Of a stretch of DNA of 10,665 nucleotides, positions 6,319-10,665 are shown piece after piece. How positions within the stretch are numbered: the stretch's first letter is position 1; each line of letters opens with the position of its first letter. The position numbers and the translations under genes are program-made. The notes below the pieces were generated by a model, which saw only the letters and a list, made by a program, of their open reading frames with translations, ran no database searches and was not told the DNA's origin. This DNA comes from SIG673 sp045653945 (lineage in GTDB: Bacteria > Bacillota > Clostridia > Oscillospirales > CAG-272): the NCBI GenBank assembly GCA_045653945.1, contig JAZOML010000049.1, forward strand, positions 1 through 10,665, read 5' to 3'.

Positions 6319-7182
6319 TTAAGCCTTGCCAACGGAACCGAAGAGCTCCATTTTTTCCTTAACGGTAGCCTTGATAGCCTCAAAGCCGGGAGCGAGAAGC
6401 TTTCTGGGGTCAAAGCCCTTGCCCTGAAGGTCCTTGCCTGCCTCAACGTACTCACGGGTTGCAGCTGCGAATGCGAGCTGACACTCGGTGTTAACGTTAA
6501 TCTTGGAAACACCAAGAGAGATAGCCTTCTGAATCATTTCTGCGGGAATACCCGTACCGCCGTGAAGAACGAGGGGCATATCGCCAACCTTTTCGCTTAC
6601 TGCTGCGAGGGTTTCAAAGGAAAGACCGGGCCAGTTTGCGGGATACTTACCGTGAATATTACCGATACCTGCTGCAAGCATTGTTACTCCGAGGTCGGCA
6701 ATCATCTTGCACTCATTGGGGTCTGCACACTCGCCTGCACCGATAACGCCGTCCTCTTCGCCGCCGATAGAGCCAACCTCAGCTTCAAGAGAAAGTCCCT
6801 TTGCGTTGCAGATGTTTACAAGCTCGGTGGTTTTTGCAACGTTCTCGCCAATCGGATAGTGAGAACCGTCAAACATAACGGAAGAGAAGCCTGCCTCGAT
6901 GCATTTCATAGCGCCTTCGTAAGAGCCGTGGTCGAGGTGAAGAGCTACGGGAACGGTAATTCCGAGTCCCTCAATCATACCGTTAACCATACCTACAACG
7001 GTCTTGTATCCGCACATATACTTACCTGCACCCTCGGAAACACCGAGAATAACGGGAGAGTTAAGCTCCTGTGCGGTGTGAAGAATAGCCTTGGTCCACT
7101 CAAGATTGTTGATGTTGAACTGACCGACGGCATATTTGCCTGCTTTTGCTTTTTCAAGCATACTTTTTGCTGAAACTAACAT
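6319..7182 (-). CDS. fba: Class II fructose-1,6-bisphosphate aldolase
   Basis: This zinc-dependent aldolase reversibly splits fructose 1,6-bisphosphate into dihydroxyacetone phosphate and glyceraldehyde 3-phosphate in glycolysis and gluconeogenesis. The 287 residues include NINNLEW (23-29), ALHLDHG with catalytic D84 and zinc ligand H85 (80-86), SLEAEVGSIGGEEDG (131-145), the zinc histidines H177 (GIGNIHGKY) and H207 (LVLHGGTGIP), and KINVNTE (227-233). Related class II aldolases act on tagatose bisphosphate, but the overall sequence and the single solitary gene suggest the glycolytic enzyme. AAGGAG (7192-7197) precedes the ATG by 9 bases. It has its own promoter at 7224-7252 and is divergent from the TIR-methyltransferase gene. 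Confidence 0.94.
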   Translation of the reverse strand: MLVSAKSMLEKAKAGKYAVGQFNINNLEWTKAILHTAQELNSPVILGVSEGAGKYMCGYKTVVGMVNGMIEGLGITVPVALHLDHGSYEGAMKCIEAGFSSVMFDGSHYPIGENVAKTTELVNICNAKGLSLEAEVGSIGGEEDGVIGAGECADPNECKMIADLGVTMLAAGIGNIHGKYPANWPGLSFETLAAVSEKVGDMPLVLHGGTGIPAEMIQKAISLGVSKINVNTECQLAFAAATREYVEAGKDLQGKGFDPRKLLAPGFEAIKATVKEKMELFGSVGKA

Positions 7183-7223
7183 TTTTGTAATCTCCTTAGT
7201 TTTCTAAATTTCAATCATAAATT

Positions 7224-7252
7224 ATTTTACACTAATTTTTCCGAAAAATCAA
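7224..7252 (-). promoter_or_regulatory. Sigma-A promoter of the aldolase gene
   Basis: On the minus strand TTGATT (7252-7247) and TAAAAT (7229-7224) are separated by 17 bases. Transcription would start near 7217, giving a leader of about 35 nt before the fba start codon at 7182. Confidence 0.8.
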
Positions 7253-7305
7253 GAGGATTTGCGCAAAAAAATGTATTTTAACAAAATTTAGGTAAAATGA
7301 TACAC

Positions 7306-7334
7306 TTGACAGTTGGAATTTGGCGTGATATACT
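7306..7334 (+). promoter_or_regulatory. Strong extended -10 promoter of the TIR-methyltransferase gene
   Basis: TTGACA (7306-7311) and TATACT (7329-7334) are 17 bases apart, with TG at 7326-7327 forming an extended -10 (TGATATACT). This is one of the best promoters in the window. It lies in the divergent intergenic region shared with fba, 54 bases from the fba -35 box. The gene is therefore expected to be well expressed and not silent. Confidence 0.87.
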
Positions 7335-7364
7335 AGAAAAAAAAGGAAAAAAGAGGAAAACAAA

Positions 7365-8699
7365 GTGAAAAGTATTGATATGCAGGGAAAATCTCTTTTT
7401 ATCAGCCACCACTCAAACACCTGTAAGGAGCTTGTTGCGGAGGTGGCGGCACTGATTGAGGATGTGTACGGAATAAAATGCTGGTACTCCGAACGAGATA
7501 TTCACGGCTCTCAAAACTATACTAAGGTAATTCCCGAGGTTCTTTCGACTAAAAGCGGAGCGCTTTTGCTTTTACATAATGCACAGGCGAATAGCTCCGA
7601 CCAAATACTGCGTGAGGTGCAAATGGCACTTACACTTAAACCGCCGATTCCGATTTTGATGATAAAGCTTGACGATAGCGAGCTTTCCGATGTATTTAAA
7701 TATATTTGCTCGACTATACAAATAGTTGAAATCAAAAATCATAATCTCGCAATGACAGCGCAGCTTGTTGCCGAGGAGGTTACACGTTGGTTAAATGACG
7801 GAGTAGATGAAAACGCATCAAGCGAAGCCTTGGGTGGCTTTGTAAGTGAGCGAGATATTAATAACCTTGAATTTTTTGGTGATGAGGGAGAAAGAGAACG
7901 CCTGCGCCACCAACGTTATTTTGTTTATGATTTTGCAAAGGAAACCTATGATAAAATACTTTCGGATAAGAGTAGAACAACCTTCCTTGATATAGGTTGT
8001 AATACAGGGGAACAGTCGATGATGTTCCTTGAAAATTATCCGCACGTGAAATATATAGGTATAGATAGAGAGAAACGTGCAATCGAGAGGGGAGCTGAAC
8101 TGTTTCCCAGTGCGACATATTTTAACGTTGACACCGAAAAGGATGATCTTGACGAAAGACTTTCTGATATTGAAGAGGAACTTGGTTTAGACGGCTTTGA
8201 CGTTATAAATATTTCTATGGTGCTCTTGCATTTAAAACACCCTCGCGTGTTGATAGACGCGCTTTGTGATCACCTTTCGGATAACGGAAAGCTGATAATT
8301 CTCGATATAGACGATGGACTTAACGTAGCGTACCCTGATAAAGAGGGCGACTTCAAAAAAGCAATAGATATATGCTTTGAAACGGAATATTCCGGTTACC
8401 GCCATAGCGGAAGACAAATATATGAATTCCTTAGTAAGCAAAACCTCGATAATATCGTGCTTGAAAAGGCGGGAATGTCAACCGTCGGTATGTCAAGAAA
8501 CGATAAGGGGCACTTCTTTGATATTTACTTTTGGTTTGTGCTTGACGACCTTCGAAAAATGCACGCTGAAAACCCGAAAAATAAACTTGTAAAGCACCGT
8601 CTTGATTGGATGGAGGCTAATTACAAGCAAATGCGTATGAACTTTAAGGAAAGAGGATTTTTCTTTAATCTCGGCCTTATGATTTATACGGCAGGATAA
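7365..8699 (+). CDS. TIR domain-class I SAM methyltransferase fusion protein
   Basis: The 444-residue protein joins two domains. Residues 9-125 are a bacterial TIR domain: LFISHHS opening strand, GIKCWYSERDIHG (36-48), GALLLLHNAQANSSDQILREV (65-84) and PPIPILMIKLDD (93-104). E43 lines up with the NADase glutamate of SARM1-type TIRs by spacing to the following glycine; activity is unproven. Residues about 180-395 form a Rossmann methyltransferase with motif I FLDIGCNTGEQS (207-218), the ribose-binding acidic residue in YIGIDRE (D234), and FDVINISMVLLHL (278-290) plus KLIILDIDDG (309-318). The tail (396-444) is basic and helical. No transmembrane segment is seen. The GTG start follows GAGG (7353-7356) by 8 bases; an ATG at 7380 lacks such a site. 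Leucine codons are CTT-rich as in the core genes. Methyl acceptor and role are unknown. Confidence 0.85.
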   Translation: MKSIDMQGKSLFISHHSNTCKELVAEVAALIEDVYGIKCWYSERDIHGSQNYTKVIPEVLSTKSGALLLLHNAQANSSDQILREVQMALTLKPPIPILMIKLDDSELSDVFKYICSTIQIVEIKNHNLAMTAQLVAEEVTRWLNDGVDENASSEALGGFVSERDINNLEFFGDEGERERLRHQRYFVYDFAKETYDKILSDKSRTTFLDIGCNTGEQSMMFLENYPHVKYIGIDREKRAIERGAELFPSATYFNVDTEKDDLDERLSDIEEELGLDGFDVINISMVLLHLKHPRVLIDALCDHLSDNGKLIILDIDDGLNVAYPDKEGDFKKAIDICFETEYSGYRHSGRQIYEFLSKQNLDNIVLEKAGMSTVGMSRNDKGHFFDIYFWFVLDDLRKMHAENPKNKLVKHRLDWMEANYKQMRMNFKERGFFFNLGLMIYTAG

Positions 8700-8700
8700 T

Positions 8701-8743
8701 AAAAAAGCACACGTTGTCTTTGTAGATGAACGTGTGCTTTTTT
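8701..8743 (+). terminator. Bidirectional terminator between convergent genes
   Basis: Six A residues, GCACACGTT (8707-8715), a 13-base loop, AACGTGTGC (8729-8737) and six T residues form a strong symmetrical terminator. It sits directly after the TIR-methyltransferase stop and also serves the peptidase gene that ends at 8774 on the minus strand. Confidence 0.93.
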
Positions 8744-8773
8744 ACAGTCCGGTTAGTGGAATTTGGTTCTTTA

Positions 8774-9577
8774 TTATATACCACTAATAATATTTTTGGA
8801 TAACAAATCCTTTAGAGGCTTAAACTCAAAGGTATCATCGATTTTTTGTTGTAAATATTCCCCGTTTTCCCAATATGATTTTAAACCGTAAGGTTGTATA
8901 TTGTAATTAGATGCATCGCTTGTTATTAATCTATATTGGTTATCAACAATTTCCAGTGCGGTGCAATTAGATATAAGTAGCCCGATTTGTTGGCTGTTTT
9001 TTAATAAATCCTTGGCATTTTCCAATCTGCCCGGTTGATCGCAATGAGGAACAAACAATCCATCAACAAAACCTAAACATTCCATACAAATCAATGGTTG
9101 GTCGTCGCCGTATTTGATTTTCAACGAATCGGACGAGCATTCTTTAAACCAACAGTTTGCTCCCGCAGAAACTCCACACATTACTTTGCCATTTTCCCAC
9201 GCTTGTTTTAATATTTCATCAAATCCGGTGTCTTTCCAAAGCTTAATCATATCGAGCGTATTTCCACCACCCTCGAAAATGATATCAGCCCATCCGATTA
9301 TTTCTTTGACGTATTCCGTGTCCGTTAATTTATCGCTCTTTAAGTCTTTACAAGGACAACCGTATATTTTGTTGTATATATCGACCATTACTTGAAAATA
9401 TCCTTCTTGTCTTTCAAGCGGTTGTGAATGTGCTATCAGTAAAAAATTAGGGTGTTCCTTGCCTGTAAGTCTGATAATTTCTTTATCTTGATTTGCCAGT
9501 TCATAAGGATATCTCATTCCGTTAGGACCTGATCTTCCATTTTCTCCGCCGCCAATTGCTACTATCTTTTTACTCAT
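8774..9577 (-). CDS. S51-family peptidase (peptidase E-like, class I glutamine amidotransferase fold)
   Basis: The 267 residues match the S51 peptidase group (peptidase E, cyanophycinase and relatives), serine hydrolases that usually act on aspartyl bonds in small peptides. Visible features are the N-terminal strand KKIVAIGGGENG (3-14), FEGGGNTLDMI (101-111), the nucleophile elbow GVSAGA with S137 (135-140), and FVPHCDQPGR with a candidate catalytic histidine H178 (175-184). Absence of a signal peptide suggests a cytoplasmic enzyme; the substrate is unknown. GGAGG (9584-9588) precedes the ATG by 6 bases. The gene is more A+T-rich than fba or ffh and uses TTA, TTG and CTA for leucine alongside CTT, suggesting more recent acquisition. 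It has its own promoter and is convergent with the TIR-methyltransferase gene. Confidence 0.88.
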   Translation of the reverse strand: MSKKIVAIGGGENGRSGPNGMRYPYELANQDKEIIRLTGKEHPNFLLIAHSQPLERQEGYFQVMVDIYNKIYGCPCKDLKSDKLTDTEYVKEIIGWADIIFEGGGNTLDMIKLWKDTGFDEILKQAWENGKVMCGVSAGANCWFKECSSDSLKIKYGDDQPLICMECLGFVDGLFVPHCDQPGRLENAKDLLKNSQQIGLLISNCTALEIVDNQYRLITSDASNYNIQPYGLKSYWENGEYLQQKIDDTFEFKPLKDLLSKNIISGI

Positions 9578-9610
9578 ATTAAACCTCCGACAAATCTATT
9601 TGCCACTCAA

Positions 9611-9639
9611 ATTATACCACACTTTTATAAATAAATCAA
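9611..9639 (-). promoter_or_regulatory. Sigma-A promoter of the S51 peptidase gene
   Basis: On the minus strand TTGATT (9639-9634) and TATAAT (9616-9611) are separated by 17 bases. The -35 box touches the first hairpin of the repeat array (9638-9651), so the array sits immediately upstream of this promoter. Confidence 0.83.
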
Positions 9640-9760
9640 GGCATAAGCCTTGTATATCATCATTGCGAAAGGGAATACAACCTTCGGTTGACGATATACG
9701 CCTGCGGCGATAATATACACGCAAAAGCGTGATGATATGCCATTGCTTTCGCAATGGATA
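9638..9760. repeat. Compact array of mini-hairpins with GATGATAT-type linkers
   Basis: In about 120 bases there are at least four small inverted repeats: AAGGC-ATAA-GCCTT (9638-9651), CAACC-TTC-GGTTG (9679-9690 region), ACGC-AAAA-GCGT (9719-9730) and CATTGC-TTTC-GCAATG (9741-9756), with GCC-TGC-GGC (9700-9708) as a weaker fifth. They are separated by variants of one linker: GTATATCATC (9652-9661, the reverse complement of GATGATATAC), then ACGATATAC, GATAATATAC and GATGATATGC. Stem sequences differ while the linkers are conserved, so this is not an ordinary direct repeat or a CRISPR array. I take it to be a dispersed intergenic repeat family of gut Clostridia, but its function is unknown. Confidence 0.7.
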
Positions 9761-9763
9761 AAT

Positions 9764-9800
9764 AAAAAAGGAACTTTTGGTAGACAAAAGTTCCTTTTTT
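9764..9800 (-). terminator. Terminator of the tmRNA gene (bidirectional)
   Basis: Six A residues, GGAACTTTTG (9770-9779), loop GTAGA and CAAAAGTTCC (9785-9794), then six T residues form a perfect 10-bp stem extendable through the A/T runs. It begins one base beyond the tmRNA 3' CCA end on the minus strand. Confidence 0.93.
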
Positions 9801-9801
9801 A

Positions 9802-10197
9802 TGGTGGAGACGACGGGAGTCGAACCCGTGTCCGAAAACCCCTTGACACAACTTTCTCCGTAGGCAGTTTGTTATTTAAAATTCCCCTTTCCCGCCGAGA
9901 ACAAACACCCTGTGGGAACAGGTAGCCCTTTTATGCTTGATCGGTTCAAGGGCGAAACGCCGATGCAAGTTCACCGCTGATTTGACGCTCCGAGTAAGTT
10001 CGCGGTACTACTTATCGGAACGGGTGGCAATGGCCACAGCACTGCGTCGGTAAGAGCACCGCAAGGGTGCGCTCACTTAAGCAGCCAGAGCAACAGTTCT
10101 GTTGTCGTTTATTTTTTAAGTTTGGGCAGTTTACGAGATTACCCGGCTCGCTACGCTTATCGTGCCTCAAAATCCCCGTCGAAACCTTTACGTCCCC
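9802..10197 (-). ncRNA. ssrA: Transfer-messenger RNA (tmRNA)
   Basis: tmRNA rescues ribosomes stalled on broken messages and adds a degradation tag. Read on the minus strand, the 5' end GGGGACG (10197-10191) pairs with CGTCTCC (9812-9806) before the ACCA end, including the G3-U70 wobble that marks alanine charging. The T-arm CGGGTTCGACTCCCG and the 5' segment GGTTTCGACGGGGA are typical. The tag frame ends at TAA (10079-10077) and reads DNRTVALAA. By ungapped comparison of the upstream AAAAAAUA block with the E. coli resume site, I place the resume codon at GAC (10106-10104), giving a tag that starts with aspartate. Starting one or two codons earlier (IN-) cannot be excluded. Length is about 396 nt. 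Confidence 0.96.
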
Positions 10198-10230
10198 ATT
10201 AAAGGTGTCTATGGAACTGGTGCGTACGCT

Positions 10231-10259
10231 ATTTTAACACATAATGAGGAAAAAGTCAA
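10231..10259 (-). promoter_or_regulatory. Sigma-A promoter of ssrA
   Basis: On the minus strand TTGACT (10259-10254) and TAAAAT (10236-10231) are 17 bases apart. Transcription would begin near 10224, leaving about 27 nt ahead of the mature tmRNA 5' end, to be removed by RNase P. Confidence 0.85.
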
Positions 10260-10548
10260 GTCGAAAAGTGTTTGAAAATTTTAGGCAGTTGGTGTAAAGC
10301 GTAAAATTAACAAAAAATTAAATTTTAATATATATGTTTAATAATGTTGTGCAAGGTTTACAAAAAAAAGGTAAATATTTGTACACTATTTTTAGAAGGA
10401 AATTGAGTTTTGTTCCGAAATTGGAACACAAAATTCAAAAATATATATTATAATATATAAAACAGGGCAATTTATGCCCTTTATAACTATGCCCGAAAGA
10501 TTTGGGTAACAAAATCAAAAATTTATTACATAACAAAGGAGAAAAGTT
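10260..10548 (+). other. AT-rich intergenic region upstream of a secreted-protein gene
   Basis: No protein gene is seen here. It is very AT-rich. An inverted repeat GTTCC-GAAATT-GGAAC lies at 10412-10427, with further T/A arms outside it. A weak candidate promoter is TTGGAA (10421-10426), 17 bases, TATATT (10444-10449), overlapping that repeat, which could thus be an operator. TATAAT at 10449-10454 has no -35 box at normal distance. The transcript leader would then contain the paired GGGCA/TGCCC elements listed separately. Confidence 0.45.
10464..10508 (+). promoter_or_regulatory. Leader with mutually exclusive hairpins (possible cis-regulatory RNA)
   Basis: AGGGCA (10464-10469) pairs with TGCCCT (10475-10480). 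A second TGCCC (10490-10494) can pair either with the same GGGCA (10465-10469) or with GGGTA (10504-10508). This gives two competing structures about 40 bases before the start codon at 10549. It does not match a riboswitch consensus I recognise, and the pairing was found by eye. Confidence 0.35.
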
Positions 10549-10665
10549 ATGAAAAATCTCAAAAGAGTACTTGCTCTTGTTTTGACGGTTCTTATGCTTG
10601 TCGGTATGATACCCTTCGCCGTATTCGCTACCGATAACACAGTTCCTACAACAAGTGACAAGACA
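10549..10665 (+). CDS. Secreted or cell-surface protein, N-terminal signal peptide (partial)
   Basis: The first 39 codons of a gene run off the window. The product starts with MKNLKR and a hydrophobic stretch (about residues 7-26) ending in AVFA, a typical signal peptidase I site before T28-D29. The residues after it are threonine- and serine-rich, as is usual at the mature N-terminus of Clostridia exported proteins. AAAGGAG (10535-10541) precedes the ATG by 7 bases. The family cannot be named from this fragment; cell-wall-associated, dockerin or substrate-binding proteins are possible, and there is no lipobox cysteine, which argues against a lipoprotein. Confidence 0.88.
   Translation, partial: MKNLKRVLALVLTVLMLVGMIPFAVFATDNTVPTTSDKT

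Noticed and set aside
6562..7173. Plus-strand 203-codon ORF opposite the aldolase gene
   Set aside because: It is a shadow of the conserved fba reading frame; the product is cysteine-rich nonsense without a recognisable domain.
7365..8699. Thoeris system
   Set aside because: Thoeris needs a ThsA (SIR2 or other effector) partner next to the TIR gene; the neighbours are an aldolase and a peptidase, and the TIR is fused to a methyltransferase.
9638..9760. CRISPR array
   Set aside because: There are no direct repeats of 23-40 bp with unique spacers; the conserved parts are about 10 bp linkers and the variable parts are self-complementary. No cas genes are present.
9737..9925. Plus-strand ORF containing GGDDGSRTRVRKP
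   Set aside because: It is the antisense translation of the tmRNA acceptor and T-arm region plus its terminator, a familiar spurious ORF type over tRNA-like sequences.
10464..10508. Cyclic-di-GMP, preQ1 or cobalamin riboswitch upstream of the surface protein
   Set aside because: The element is too short and none of the conserved sequence blocks of those classes can be found.

Overview
The window looks like chromosomal DNA of an anaerobic gut-type Clostridia (Firmicutes), probably an uncultured Oscillospirales/Ruminococcaceae-like lineage. The evidence is a SCIFF ranthipeptide precursor with its radical-SAM maturase (a Clostridia hallmark), the ylxM-ffh-rpsP-khpA order, strong Firmicutes-type promoters (TTGACA/17 bp/TATACT and close variants), AAGGAG ribosome binding sites, and moderately AT-rich DNA with CTT-rich leucine usage. 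The taxonomic call is inference.

Layout. (1) 1-33 is the tail of an unidentified gene. (2) 51-2603 (+) is one transcription unit: consensus promoter, about 185 nt of structured leader, then ylxM, ffh, rpsP and khpA, closed by a bidirectional terminator. It covers SRP-dependent targeting, ribosomal protein S16 and an RNA chaperone. rimM-trmD-rplS, which often follow in Firmicutes, are absent here. (3) 5638-2607 (-) is a second unit: promoter, SCIFF precursor (scfA), an intergenic terminator-like hairpin, the maturase (scfB), and a PLP-dependent Orn/Lys/Arg-type decarboxylase whose ATG lies one base after the scfB stop. (4) 7252-5668 (-) holds class II fructose-bisphosphate aldolase and, past a hairpin, a short Sfp-type phosphopantetheinyl transferase.

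(5) 7306-8743 (+), divergent from the aldolase, is a self-contained gene with its own near-perfect extended -10 promoter and terminator. It encodes a TIR domain fused to a class I SAM-dependent methyltransferase; this is the most unusual protein in the window and a candidate for an undescribed signalling or defence activity. (6) A convergent, AT-richer S51-family peptidase (peptidase E-like) follows on the minus strand. Upstream of it lies a compact array of small hairpins separated by GATGATAT-type linkers. (7) 10259-9764 (-) is the tmRNA gene (ssrA) with promoter and terminator; its predicted tag is DNRTVALAA. (8) About 350 bp of AT-rich DNA with a switch-like double hairpin leads into the first 39 codons of a secreted or surface protein that runs off the window.

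Most of the window is core housekeeping. The accessory interest lies in the TIR-methyltransferase, the ranthipeptide operon, the hairpin array and the two unexplained leader RNAs.
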